Below are positions 34,721-43,466 of a stretch of 64,000 nucleotides of DNA, piece by piece. How positions within the stretch are numbered: position 1 is the stretch's first letter; every line of letters begins with the position of its first letter. The DNA is from VXOZ01 sp965220045 (GTDB taxonomy: Bacteria; Chloroflexota; UBA11872; VXOZ01). The stretch spans positions 558,001 to 622,000 of the forward strand of contig OZ244803.1 in assembly GCA_965220045.1 (NCBI GenBank), written 5' to 3'. A program made the translations under genes and the position numbers. The notes under the pieces are model-generated. The model saw only the letters and a program-made list of their open reading frames with translations, was not told where the DNA came from and ran no database searches.

Positions 34721-35680
34721 ATGGCTACGTATCTCTTTGTCGGCGGCGGGAGTTTCATTGGCGCCTATGCTATTCGATCACTTTTGCGAGACGGGCATGC
34801 GGTTGCCGCTTATGACGTGAATGTCCACGACAACGCCATACATCGCGTGCTGACTGCGGAGGAACTCGCGCGGGTCCGCTTCATCCAGGGAGATATTCTC
34901 GATCTCGTAAATCTAATGCACAGCGCCCGCGAAACCAAAGCCGATGCCGTCGTCAGCTTGGCGGCGGCGCTAATCCCGTTGTGCGAGGCGCAACCACTGT
35001 TGGGTGCGCGGATCAACGTTGAGGGACTTAACAACGTCTTCGAGGTAGCGCGCATGCTTGGGCTGCGGCGTGTGGTGTGGGCGAGTTCGATCGCAGTCTT
35101 TGGGCCGCAGTCCGCGTACCCCGGTGAGCCCACTGACGACGCGGCTCATGCTCCGCTCAACGTCTATGGCGTGTGCAAGTCGATGAATGAGTTCATGGGA
35201 CACCATTACTTTCGGCAATTCGGCGTGGACAACATCGGTTTGCGCTTCACGGTTGTCTACGGCCCCCATCGCTTGCGCGGCGCCTTGGCCTATCGACTTG
35301 GCATCGAACTGCTTGAGAAGCCTGCCCACAACCAACCGGGCACGGTACCGGTGGGCGACGCGTTCATGAATTGGCAGTATGTAGAGGATGCGGCGCAAGC
35401 GATTTTGGCCGCGCTCCGTCATGAGGGGCCAACGGAGACGCGCGTGTTCAACACCGGCGGGGAGGTGTTGCGGGTACGCGAGGCGGCAGCAGCGGTGCGA
35501 AGTATCTTGCCCGACGCGGACCTCGCAGTTGAGCCCGGGGAGAGCCAAGGCATCCACCAGCTAAGCATCGCAGGCGCCGAGAAAGAGCTTGGCTATCACC
35601 CGGCGTATTCGTTTGCGAAGGGAGCACGGGCGACGATCAATCACTACCGGTTGCGACAGGGACTGCCGCCGGTTCCGTAG
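34721..35680 (+). CDS. NAD-dependent epimerase/dehydratase (extended SDR)
   Basis: A 319-residue extended SDR from ATG 34721. NAD loop: YLFVGGGSFIGAYAI. Catalytic serine region: VVWASSIAVFGP. YxxxK: NVYGVCKSMNE (about residue 150). C-terminal substrate region: GLRFTVVYGPHR and MNWQYVEDAAQAI. The family acts on nucleotide sugars or uronates; the substrate is unknown. The upstream GTG-type start at 34703 is less likely because conserved sequence begins with MATYLFVGG. The downstream ThDP enzyme is 90 bp away on the same strand; the pair may form a catabolic unit with the divergent dehydratase. Confidence 0.85.
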   Translation: MATYLFVGGGSFIGAYAIRSLLRDGHAVAAYDVNVHDNAIHRVLTAEELARVRFIQGDILDLVNLMHSARETKADAVVSLAAALIPLCEAQPLLGARINVEGLNNVFEVARMLGLRRVVWASSIAVFGPQSAYPGEPTDDAAHAPLNVYGVCKSMNEFMGHHYFRQFGVDNIGLRFTVVYGPHRLRGALAYRLGIELLEKPAHNQPGTVPVGDAFMNWQYVEDAAQAILAALRHEGPTETRVFNTGGEVLRVREAAAAVRSILPDADLAVEPGESQGIHQLSIAGAEKELGYHPAYSFAKGARATINHYRLRQGLPPVP

Positions 35681-35770
35681 GGTCTTCAAAGTGCTTATTT
35701 GACATAAGCAAGATAGGGCCAAGTTCAGAATAGCCGTTTTCGCCGCATTGGTAGATGCAGGAAGGCACAA

Positions 35771-37477
35771 ATGAATACCGGAGACCTGCTGGCAGAACTC
35801 CTCATTGCCCACGGCGTGGAGTATGTATTTGGCGCCATCGGCGGACAGGGGTACCCGCTCAATGACGCGCTGCACCGCCGCAGGAGCAAGGCACAACATA
35901 TCGCCGTGCGTGACGAGCGCTCCAGCGCCTATGCCGCCGACGGCTACGCACGCGTGAGCGGCAAGGTGGGAGTCTGCGATGCTGCATTTGGCGTGGGCGT
36001 GCTCAAGCTGCCCTCAGGAATGGCGGAAGCCTATAACTCCTCAATACCTGTGTTGGGGATTCTGAGCAACGCGCCGCGTGACTGGATGGTGTGGAACGAA
36101 CGCGGCTGTACCGCGCAGGGTGTGGAACAGGTTTCTCCCTTTACGCCAATCACCAAGGGCGCGTTTCGCGTCACCACCCAGGAGTCGCTGCCCGATACCG
36201 TGCGCTATAGCTTTCAGCTTGCAACGGTGGGGCGGCCCGGTCCCGTGGTGTTCGACATCCCGGCCGACATATTCAAAGCGGAGTGGGACGAGAGTTCAAT
36301 TGGGGTACTGGCCAATGCACGAGCCGGCCGCTTTCCCGCGTGGCGCACCCATCCGGATCCCGCGGATGTGGAAGCTGTAGCAAGGGTCCTGCGTGGCGCT
36401 GAACGTCCCGTGATCGTGGCGGGCGGCGGCGTCGCGATTTCACAAGCGTGGGATGCGCTGCGCGTTCTCGCGGAGCAGATTCAGATTCCGGTAGCCACCA
36501 CCATCGCGGGAAAGGGCGTCTTTCCTGACGACCATCTCCTGGCGATTGGCGTGATGGGTGGACAATACGGTTCGGAAGCAGCCAATCAGGTGGTGGCTGC
36601 CGCCGACGTGGTCTTTCTGGTCGGCATGAAGTCCTCGCAGCAGGTGACGTCGGCGTGGACCCAGCCCACGGAATCGCAGACGGTGGTGCACTTGGATGTT
36701 GACCCGGTGGAAGTCGGCAAGATATTCCCCGTGGCGGCGGGGATGGTGGCCGATGCGCACGCCGGGTTGGCAGCGTTGGCGGCCGCCTGCACCGATGTGC
36801 GGTTGGAGCGGAGCGCGTGGCTCGAACAGGTATCCGCCTTCAAGGAGCAGTGGCAAGACGAATTTGGCGCGGAAATGCACGATACGGCTACGCCCATTCG
36901 CCCGCAGCACCTCATGGCGCAAATCCAAGAGCGGCTTAAACCGGAGGACATTGTCGTTTCCGATGCCAGTTTCTCGGTGGGGTGGGTCGGTACATACCTG
37001 CGCGCGCTGCGCGGCGGGCAACGCTTCCTGTTTCCGCGCGGACTGGCGACGATGGGCTTTGGCGTGCCGGCGGCGATCGGTGCGCGCTTTGCGCAGCCGG
37101 AAGGCAAGGTGGTGGTTGTAGTGGGAGACGGCAGCGTGACCTACGCGCTCGGCGAGCTGGCCGTGCTCGCCAAGTATGGACTAGACATAATTGTGGTGGT
37201 CTTGAATAACAGTTGCCTGGGCTACAGCAAGATTTCGGAGATGTTGAACTACAGCGCTGACTACGAGGAAGTGGACTTTCCCGATACCGACTTTGCCATG
37301 ATTGCGCGGGGTTTTGGCTGCGAGGGTTTGGCGGTGAGCGACCCTACCGAGCTTGGCCCGGCGCTGGAATCGGCGTTTGCGCTGGGCGGTCCGGCGCTAC
37401 TCGACGTGTGCGTCGACCCGTGGCAGACGCCGGAACTTGACCTGCGCCAGCGCATGGCCGCGCGGCAACGAGAGTAA
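35771..37477 (+). CDS. Thiamine diphosphate-dependent enzyme, acetolactate synthase-like
   Basis: A three-domain ThDP protein of 568 residues. N-terminal pyrimidine domain with the catalytic glutamate in VRDERSSAYAADGYAR (about residue 53). Central domain with VIVAGGGVAISQAWDAL. C-terminal pyrophosphate domain with the ThDP motif VGDGSVTYALGELAVLAKY and NN (about residue 450). It is related to acetolactate synthase, oxalyl-CoA decarboxylase and benzoylformate decarboxylase; no small regulatory subunit is nearby, so a biosynthetic IlvB role is unlikely. A keto-acid decarboxylase or ligase role is inferred from its position next to epimerase, Nudix and SDR genes. Confidence 0.85.
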   Translation: MNTGDLLAELLIAHGVEYVFGAIGGQGYPLNDALHRRRSKAQHIAVRDERSSAYAADGYARVSGKVGVCDAAFGVGVLKLPSGMAEAYNSSIPVLGILSNAPRDWMVWNERGCTAQGVEQVSPFTPITKGAFRVTTQESLPDTVRYSFQLATVGRPGPVVFDIPADIFKAEWDESSIGVLANARAGRFPAWRTHPDPADVEAVARVLRGAERPVIVAGGGVAISQAWDALRVLAEQIQIPVATTIAGKGVFPDDHLLAIGVMGGQYGSEAANQVVAAADVVFLVGMKSSQQVTSAWTQPTESQTVVHLDVDPVEVGKIFPVAAGMVADAHAGLAALAAACTDVRLERSAWLEQVSAFKEQWQDEFGAEMHDTATPIRPQHLMAQIQERLKPEDIVVSDASFSVGWVGTYLRALRGGQRFLFPRGLATMGFGVPAAIGARFAQPEGKVVVVVGDGSVTYALGELAVLAKYGLDIIVVVLNNSCLGYSKISEMLNYSADYEEVDFPDTDFAMIARGFGCEGLAVSDPTELGPALESAFALGGPALLDVCVDPWQTPELDLRQRMAARQRE

Positions 37478-37480
37478 CGA

Positions 37481-37942
37481 ATGCGGATGAGCAAGCGCGG
37501 TAGGCGGGAATGTGCGCTGGTGACGCCAATCAAGAAAGTGATTGCGTACATCACCCGGGGGGACAAACTCCTGGTTTTCACGCACCGCGACTATCCTGAA
37601 GCCGGCGTGCAGGTGCCTGCGGGAACCGTGGAAGCAGGTGAGACTTGCGACGCGGCGGTGCTGCGTGAAGTGCATGAGGAGACCGGCCTACCGCATGCGG
37701 CGGTGCGGCTTTCGTCTTACTTGGGAAGACGAGTTTTCCAGGCCGGACCCCATTGCCATGAGCGGCACTTCTATCATATTCTGCTCACCGCTGAGGCTCC
37801 GGAGTCGTGGCGCCACGATGAGCTGCACGCCGGCACCGGCGAGCCCATCACATTCTGTTTCTCCTGGGTGAAACGAAACGATCCTGAGCTGCACCTCGCC
37901 GGAGAACAGGGGGCATTGCTTGGGCGGGTCTCTGCCAGGTAG
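37481..37942 (+). CDS. Nudix hydrolase
   Basis: A 153-residue Nudix protein. The box is complete: AGTVEAGETCDAAVLREVHEETGL (given here in two parts, GTVEAGETC and REVHEETG, about residues 46-67). Such enzymes hydrolyse nucleoside diphosphate derivatives. It starts three bases after the ThDP gene stop, so the two form one transcript. The start at ATG 37481 could also be ATG 37487. The substrate is unknown. Confidence 0.88.
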   Translation: MRMSKRGRRECALVTPIKKVIAYITRGDKLLVFTHRDYPEAGVQVPAGTVEAGETCDAAVLREVHEETGLPHAAVRLSSYLGRRVFQAGPHCHERHFYHILLTAEAPESWRHDELHAGTGEPITFCFSWVKRNDPELHLAGEQGALLGRVSAR

Positions 37943-38025
37943 TGTGGCGCGGTGGAGCGGTTGAAGCGAACGACACTTCCTATTGAATGTGGTACGAGGA
38001 GCAGCAGCTCAGAAAGGAAAGCCCA

Positions 38026-38799
38026 ATGCGTTTGCGGGATAGAGTGGCAGTCGTCACCGGCGCCGCGGGAGGGCTGGGTGCGGCGTATGCCTCTGCGATC
38101 GCCAGCGAAGGCGGCTCGGTGGTCGTGGTGGACGTGTTGGACTGTGAGGATGCAGCACATGCTATCCAGGAACAGGGACACCAAGCCGTGTCAATGCAGG
38201 CGGACCTGACGGCAGAGGAGCAGGTGCAAAGGCTCGTTTCGGACGTGATCGCGAGATTCGGCCGGATCGACATTCTCGTCAACAACGCAGGCGGCGCCGG
38301 GCAACAGGCTGCCGAGGCTGAGATTGAGAAGATTGACCGCGCCCACTGGGACGAGATCATCGCCATCAATCTCACCTCAACCATGCTCTGCATCAAGCAC
38401 GTTGCGCCGCACATGAAACGCCAGCGGAGCGGGAAGATCGTGAATGTCTCCTCGCGCGCCGCGCGGGGCACGGCGTGGTTTGGCCAGGTTACGCCGGAGT
38501 ACATCGCCGCCAAGATCGGCATTATCGGCCTAACGCGCCAAGTTGCCAAAGAACTGGGGCCACACGGCATCACCGTCAACTGCCTCGTACCCAGTTTCAC
38601 GATCAGCGGGCCGGCACTCGAGGCCGCCTGGGACGCCATGACGGACGAAGAGCGCGGTCACATGATTGAAGCCACGCCGCTGCGCCGCCTGCCGGACCCT
38701 GAAGAGCTGGCCAGCGTGGTGGTCTTTCTTGTGAGCGATGAGTCCAGCTACGTCACCGGCGCCTGCCTGGACGTCAACGGTGGTTCGCTGATGTCTTAG
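38026..38799 (+). CDS. Short-chain dehydrogenase/reductase
   Basis: A classical SDR of 257 residues. Glycine motif VVTGAAGGLGAAYA (about residue 10), VLVNNAGGAGQQ-type NNAG, catalytic serine in NVSSRAA, YxxxK in EYIAAKIG (about residue 158), and a C-terminal YVTGACLDVNGG. ATG 38026 is preceded by AAAGGAAAG, favouring it over an in-frame start at 37987. It is the last gene of the epimerase-ThDP-Nudix-SDR run. The substrate is unknown; a sugar acid or 3-oxoacyl compound is possible. Confidence 0.9.
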   Translation: MRLRDRVAVVTGAAGGLGAAYASAIASEGGSVVVVDVLDCEDAAHAIQEQGHQAVSMQADLTAEEQVQRLVSDVIARFGRIDILVNNAGGAGQQAAEAEIEKIDRAHWDEIIAINLTSTMLCIKHVAPHMKRQRSGKIVNVSSRAARGTAWFGQVTPEYIAAKIGIIGLTRQVAKELGPHGITVNCLVPSFTISGPALEAAWDAMTDEERGHMIEATPLRRLPDPEELASVVVFLVSDESSYVTGACLDVNGGSLMS

Positions 38800-38953
38800 G
38801 CCGGTGTGGTATAAGTAAAAGGTGATGACGAAGGCTGATTGGGGCCCCGCTTTCGGTAGGATAGGCCCAGACCGGCGCTCTCGATCGCTTTGTGGCTCCT
38901 ATCCGGTGCCAAACGAGAGTACACGCATAGATTCATCGCTTTGTGCAGGTCCG

Positions 38954-39045
38954 CCCTTCTACGGGCTCGGGGAGACCCTTCGACAGGCTCAAGGAGACCC
39001 TTCGACGGGCTTAGGATGACCCTTCGACAGGCTCAGGGCGAACGG
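38954..39045. repeat. Tandem array of four family A cores with 22-bp period
   Basis: The core CCCTTCGACAGGCTCAGG or a close variant starts at 38954, 38976, 38998 and 39020, that is, exactly every 22 bp. The last copy ends with GCGAACGG, the usual family A end. This is a local amplification of a dispersed element. The remainder of the 362-bp gap holds nothing recognisable. Confidence 0.85.
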
Positions 39046-39161
39046 AATGGCGGATGATTCGTTTGTGCTGGGGAGACTGTGGGAAGCCGTCGTTGGAGCT
39101 CGCATTAGCGCGTCGATCCGTTTAAAACGATGGCTCTATTGCATAGGATTTGTAGCTACAG

Positions 39162-40538
39162 ATGGCCGTTGCTACCACCGAAAATAAATTAGAAACGTCC
39201 CCGCGGAATGGCGTTGGCGCGCCGCGCTGCGCGGTGCTTACGCTTGGCTGCAAGGTAAACCAGGCGGAGACGGAGGAAATCCGCGAGCGCTTTGTGCAGG
39301 CAGGCTTTGCGCCGGTGGCGTTTGGCGAACCGGCGGAAGTGAGTGTGGTCAATACGTGCACGGTGACGCACGTGGCCGACCGCAAGTCGCGCCAGATGAT
39401 CCGCCGGGCCCAGCATTCCAGCCCGGACGGCGTCCTTGTGGTGACTGGTTGCTACGCCGCCGTTTCGCCAGAAGAGGCGGCAGCGGTGGCGCCTGACGCG
39501 CTGGTTGTGCAGCGCGACCGGCAGGATGACGTGGTGGAGATCGTCACCGGGGCGCTGCGCGCACGCGGCGTAGACATCCCCGCGCCGCTTTCGCCGGAAG
39601 AACTGGCCTATGCCGCGATGCTGCAACCCCAGGCGAGCCGCGCGCGCAGCCGGGTCTTTGTCAAAGTGCAGGACGGCTGCTGGCACGCCTGCGCCTATTG
39701 CATCGTTCCCCGCGCTCGCGGACGCTCGGTGTCGCGCCCGGCGTCAGAAATAGTAGAGCGCGTGCGGCAACTTCATGCGGAGGGCGTGGCGGAAGTGGTG
39801 CTCACCGGCGTCTGCATTGGCGACTACGCAGACCCCGCCTCCGGCAGCGGGTTGACGCCGCTCATTCGCCGCCTGCTCGCGGAGACCGATATGCGCAGGG
39901 TTCGCATCAGCTCGATCAATCCCATGCACTTCGACTACGATTTTCTGGATTTGTTTCAGCATCCTCGTGTGTGTCGCCACATGCACCTGCCGCTGCAGAG
40001 CGGCAGTTCTGCCATCCTGCGGCGGATGAACCGGCGCCACACGCTGGCTGAATACCGCGCGATCGTGCGGCGAGCGCGAGACGTGTGCCCCGATATTGCC
40101 CTGACGACCGATGTGCTCGTTGGCTTTCCCGGGGAGACTGCGGAACACTTTGGCGAGACCGCCGCTTTCGTCGACGAGATGGCATTTGCCGACCTCCACG
40201 TGTTTCCCTATTCAGTGCGGCCCCGCACGGGCGCGGCGCACTTTGAGGGTCACGTGCCCTTTGGGACCCGCAAGCGGCGCGTGCAGGAACTCATCGCCAG
40301 AGTGCCGGCGCTCCGCCAGGCTTACAGAGACAGGTTCTTCGGAAGCACGCTGAGCGTGGTGTGGGAGGAGAATGTCGACGGGCTCTGGCGGGGACTTACC
40401 GATAACTACCTGCGCGTGTACGTCAAGAGTGGTACGATTTCAGCAGGTGCGATGAGTCCGGCGCGACTGTGTGAACCTTACAGCGACGGTGTGTTGGGTG
40501 AAACGGAAAGTGAGAATTGGCCGGACACCGCAGACTGA
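39162..40538 (+). CDS. mtaB: tRNA t6A37 methylthiotransferase, MtaB-type radical SAM enzyme
   Basis: Adds a methylthio group to t6A at position 37 of tRNAs. It has 458 residues. The N-terminal UPF0004-type domain has three cysteines for one 4Fe-4S cluster: LTLGCKVNQ, VNTCTVTH and VTGCYA. The radical SAM CxxxCxxC is in GCWHACAYCIVPRARG (about residue 170). The TRAM-type C-terminus is short. The combination LGCKVNQ and NTCTVT is typical of MtaB and YqeV, rather than MiaB or RimO. ATG 39162 is the likely start. It is monocistronic between two repeat-rich gaps. Confidence 0.92.
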   Translation: MAVATTENKLETSPRNGVGAPRCAVLTLGCKVNQAETEEIRERFVQAGFAPVAFGEPAEVSVVNTCTVTHVADRKSRQMIRRAQHSSPDGVLVVTGCYAAVSPEEAAAVAPDALVVQRDRQDDVVEIVTGALRARGVDIPAPLSPEELAYAAMLQPQASRARSRVFVKVQDGCWHACAYCIVPRARGRSVSRPASEIVERVRQLHAEGVAEVVLTGVCIGDYADPASGSGLTPLIRRLLAETDMRRVRISSINPMHFDYDFLDLFQHPRVCRHMHLPLQSGSSAILRRMNRRHTLAEYRAIVRRARDVCPDIALTTDVLVGFPGETAEHFGETAAFVDEMAFADLHVFPYSVRPRTGAAHFEGHVPFGTRKRRVQELIARVPALRQAYRDRFFGSTLSVVWEENVDGLWRGLTDNYLRVYVKSGTISAGAMSPARLCEPYSDGVLGETESENWPDTAD

Positions 40539-40708
40539 CTCCCACACTGCCGCCGCAGTCGCCGGAACCGGATTCGCGCGGAACGGAATGTGGATGGGGG
40601 CGACAGGGGGCTGCGCCTGCAAGTCCTGGCTTGAGTGCCTGGGTTGGCAAGGGAGATACTTGCGCAATACTGATGCAAGTGCAGATGTGGGCTAAATGAG
40701 CGTTGACT

Positions 40709-40728
40709 CCCCTCTCCCTGGGATAGGG
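40709..40728. repeat. Family E hairpin, partial
   Basis: CCCTCTCCC and GGGATAGGG form an imperfect stem after the mtaB-like gene. The rest of the gap 40539-40902 shows no gene. Confidence 0.6.
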
Positions 40729-40902
40729 CGTGATTGCACGTCCGACGTTCACTCCTCTAGGAAAGGGAGGGTTTCACGTCTGGCGGCCTCTCCACTGGAA
40801 TAAAAAGGTGTGCTTGCCCGGCGGCCTGCATAGTGCGAACTCTATACAGGCGATGGCGAGTTTGCGGTCACGTGCGGCGGTTGCAGAGAAGTGAGGTGAC
40901 AG

Positions 40903-41244
40903 ATGGATTGCATCTTTTGCGGCATTGTTGGTGGAAGCCTGCCCACGGATTTGATTTACGAAGGCGACGGCATAGTAGCGTTTCGCGATATCACACCGCA
41001 GGCGCCCACCCACATTCTCATTGTCCCTCGGGAACACATTGAATCGGTGGCGCAACTCGAAGAAAGCCACGCGGCGCTCCTTGGCGAGATGTTCCTGGCC
41101 GCCAACATGATCGCGCGGCAAGAAGGCATCGGTGATTCCGGCTACCGCCTCGTCTTCAACTGCGGTCGCGCCGCGGGCCAGTCTGTGGACCACCTCCACC
41201 TCCACCTGCTCGGCGGACGCAAGCTCGGCTGGCCGCCGGGGTAG
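40903..41244 (+). CDS. HIT family nucleotide-binding protein
   Basis: A 113-residue histidine-triad protein. The start MDCIFCGIVGGSLPT carries the usual CxxC pair; the HIT motif is QSVDHLHLHLLGGR (about residue 95), with the catalytic histidine in the middle. Relatives hydrolyse adenosine phosphoramidates or Ap4A. The ribosome binding site is a modest GAGGTGAC just upstream. It has no operon partner; the XdhC-like genes start 150 bp downstream. Confidence 0.93.
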   Translation: MDCIFCGIVGGSLPTDLIYEGDGIVAFRDITPQAPTHILIVPREHIESVAQLEESHAALLGEMFLAANMIARQEGIGDSGYRLVFNCGRAAGQSVDHLHLHLLGGRKLGWPPG

Positions 41245-41393
41245 GAGGACTGGAACGGCTGAGGGGGCGGGCGCCCAGAGCTCGCTGGATGTGTCTATTG
41301 CAGCCACCTAGTCCTGCCACAGACCGGTTTTGACCGCCTGCAGGAGCTTCTCTATCATTGAATCTGGTCGATGGAACGGGAGTTAACTGGTAA

Positions 41394-41732
41394 GTGCGTA
41401 CGGTTTACGATGACGTTGTGGAGCGGCTGGAGCATGAGGAGTGCCTGGCCGTTGCTACCGTCGTGCAGGCGCGCGGTTCCACGCCCCAGAAAGTGGGGGC
41501 GAAGCTGCTGGTGCATGAGGACGGGCGTACACAGGGCACGATTGGAGGCGGCTGCGTGGAAGCGGAAGTGTGGAAGGCAGCCACGGCTGCGCTGCGCTCA
41601 CGGGCGTCCCGCGTCGTCGAAGTGGACTTGAACGATGACGTGATGGGTGACGTCTGCGGCGGCACGCTCACGGTCTTCATCGACGTCTGGCAACCGGAAT
41701 CTGCTGCGGTGGACAAACGGACGGGGGCTTGA
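41394..41732 (+). CDS. XdhC/CoxI-type protein, N-terminal domain only
   Basis: A 112-residue protein with the XdhC_CoxI N-terminal domain: AVATVVQARGSTPQKVGAKLLV and the glycine-cysteine signature GTIGGGCVEAEV (about residue 47), plus VCGGTLTVFIDVW. XdhC proteins insert or bind the molybdenum cofactor of xanthine dehydrogenase-type enzymes. It lacks the Rossmann domain seen in full XdhC, which is supplied by the next gene (starting 208 bp downstream). The start is GTG 41394. No molybdenum hydroxylase is in the window. Confidence 0.82.
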   Translation: MRTVYDDVVERLEHEECLAVATVVQARGSTPQKVGAKLLVHEDGRTQGTIGGGCVEAEVWKAATAALRSRASRVVEVDLNDDVMGDVCGGTLTVFIDVWQPESAAVDKRTGA

Positions 41733-41940
41733 ATTTCCTTGGCCCTGCCAACGGTACCGGTCTCCCGTGCCGGTGGGTGCGGCAAACGAAGGAACGCTTC
41801 ACCGCGCAAGTTGCCGGCACCAGCGAGGAACCGCAACTCTTCTCCACGCAGCACGCAATGGTCACGATTGGTGCGCTGGTGCTTTATCGGCAGGTAGCCG
41901 GGTGCGGTGGAGAACTCTTGAACTCACAAGGTCTACGCCC

Positions 41941-42801
41941 GTGTTAGATTTGGCTAAACAAGCGGCTGCAGTGCTGCGGCGCCGCGAAGCGGCCGTAATG
42001 GTAACCGTGGTCAACTCGCGGCGAATCGATGGTGGCCCGAATCTAGGGGCGAAAGTCCTCATCGGCGCAGATGGAATCTGCTACGGCTCCCTAGGCTCCG
42101 CGGCGGTTGAGAGAGCAGCGCGGCAGCAGGCGGAGGCCGCAATCGAGGAGGGAGAGCCGCTGCTCCGGCAATATGCGCCGGATGGCTCCCTTGCCCCGCG
42201 CCGCAGCCGCGCGTACTTGGAGTTGCTCTTTGAGCCGTTGTTACCGCCCGATAGGCTGCTTGTCATTGGGGCCGGTCACATTGCCGTTCCGCTGCATGAA
42301 ATCGGCAAGATCTTGGGTTTTGAGGTCATTGTGGTCGACGACCGCGAGGACTTTGCCACTGCGGGGAGGTTTCCCCATGCCGATGCAGTGCACTGCATCC
42401 CCTTTGATACTGTGCCCGCGCACTTGACCATCGACCGCGCGACGTATCTGGTGCTGGTTACCCGTGCGCACGAGCATGATGAAGAGGTGCTCAGGCAGGT
42501 TGCGGATTCTCCTGCGCCGTATATAGGCATGATTGGCAGCAAGCGGCGCGTGCTTACGGTGTACCGGCGGCTGCTTGAGGAAGGCATCACCCCCGAGCAG
42601 CTCAGGCGAGTCTACGCGCCGGTTGGGCTGGCAATTAATGCCCGCACGCCACAGGAAATCGCCGTGGCAGTCATGGCCGAGATAGTGAGTGTAAAGCGTC
42701 AGGGCGCAGGCAATCACTCGGCTTTGCGTGAGTTGCCGCGCTCGCTGCAGGCGGTTGCCAGCGCTTCACACGCGGCGGCATCCTCGCAGAGTACAGATTG
42801 A
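41941..42801 (+). CDS. XdhC-family protein with C-terminal Rossmann domain
   Basis: A 286-residue protein from GTG 41941 (further upstream in-frame starts are possible, but the conserved part begins here). N-terminal domain: VNSRRIDGGPNLGAKVLIG and GSLGSAAVE, a degenerate form of the GGGCVE motif without cysteine. C-terminal XdhC_C Rossmann part: LLVIGAGHIAVPLHEIGKILGFEV (quoted in part as VIGAGHIAVPL), GMIGSKRR, YAPVGLAINARTPQEIAVAV. The preceding small protein has the intact cysteine motif, so the two look complementary. Molybdenum-cofactor handling is inferred from the family. Confidence 0.82.
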   Translation: MLDLAKQAAAVLRRREAAVMVTVVNSRRIDGGPNLGAKVLIGADGICYGSLGSAAVERAARQQAEAAIEEGEPLLRQYAPDGSLAPRRSRAYLELLFEPLLPPDRLLVIGAGHIAVPLHEIGKILGFEVIVVDDREDFATAGRFPHADAVHCIPFDTVPAHLTIDRATYLVLVTRAHEHDEEVLRQVADSPAPYIGMIGSKRRVLTVYRRLLEEGITPEQLRRVYAPVGLAINARTPQEIAVAVMAEIVSVKRQGAGNHSALRELPRSLQAVASASHAAASSQSTD

Positions 42802-42939
42802 GTATTCTAGGGGATGCACATTCTTACGTGAAGTGATACCCTATGGTGCAATAGATTATTGGGAGTGCAAAGTGCCCACTTGGTTGGTTCGGCGTGCATG
42901 CGGGGTTGGGACAGACTCTAACAAGACGTGGAGGGTTTC

Positions 42940-43356
42940 ATGAGAGTAGCGGCAAGCATTCTGCTTGTACTTATGGTGATTGGTTTGAGCGCGTGTCGCA
43001 TAGGCCCGACAGCGTCAGACAGGCCTTTGGAAGAACAGGCGGTCATTGGTGAACTGAGCCTGGAAGAGCAGGAAACGGCCAACGTCGTCATGACCATCGA
43101 CGGCGAAGGTGTGACGCCGTCCGCAATTGCAGTGCCGCGCGGTCCCGTGCACCTGGAGATTCACAACGAGCTGCAGCAGCCGCGTACGTTCACACTCACC
43201 GGCGAGTCCATTGACGAGCAACAGGTGTCCGTCTCCGCGGGACAGAGCTACACAATTGAGCTTGTCCTTGCTCCGGGGATTTACGAGTTTACCATTACCG
43301 GCGGCGGTGAAACGCTGCGCGGCGTAATCACGGCGAATATTCCTAACTCCATTTAG
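42940..43356 (+). CDS. Cupredoxin-like lipoprotein
   Basis: A 138-residue lipoprotein: signal peptide ILLVLMVIGLSAC with lipobox LSAC (cysteine 18). The mature domain resembles a cupredoxin sandwich (EGVTPSAIAVPRGPVHLEIHNELQQPRTFTLTG, quoted in part as PRGPVHLEIHNE), ending YEFTITGGGETLRGVI. The classic copper-ligand set (His, Cys, His, Met) is not evident, so metal binding is doubtful. The ATG at 42940 has GGAGGG upstream. It converges on the phosphodiesterase gene, separated by a strong hairpin. Confidence 0.78.
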   Translation: MRVAASILLVLMVIGLSACRIGPTASDRPLEEQAVIGELSLEEQETANVVMTIDGEGVTPSAIAVPRGPVHLEIHNELQQPRTFTLTGESIDEQQVSVSAGQSYTIELVLAPGIYEFTITGGGETLRGVITANIPNSI

Positions 43357-43432
43357 CGCAGTGCGTTGAGCGCGACCCTCCACTTCGCACAAATGGGCGC
43401 GTAAGTTGGCAACAATCCCACAAGAGCAAATC

Positions 43433-43462
43433 AAGACCCGTGCAGACTGCTGCACGGGTCTT
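43433..43462. terminator. Bidirectional rho-independent-type terminator hairpin
   Basis: Perfect 13-bp arms, AAGACCCGTGCAG and CTGCACGGGTCTT, with a four-base loop lie exactly between two convergent stop codons (43356 and 43467). The arm ends give TCTTT on the plus strand and CTTGATTTG on the other, so the U-tract is short in both directions. Confidence 0.75.
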
Positions 43463-43466
43463 TGGT

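Noticed and set aside
43433..43462. Interpretation as another dispersed element
   Set aside because: The sequence does not match families A to F and lies exactly between convergent stops, so a terminator is the simpler reading.
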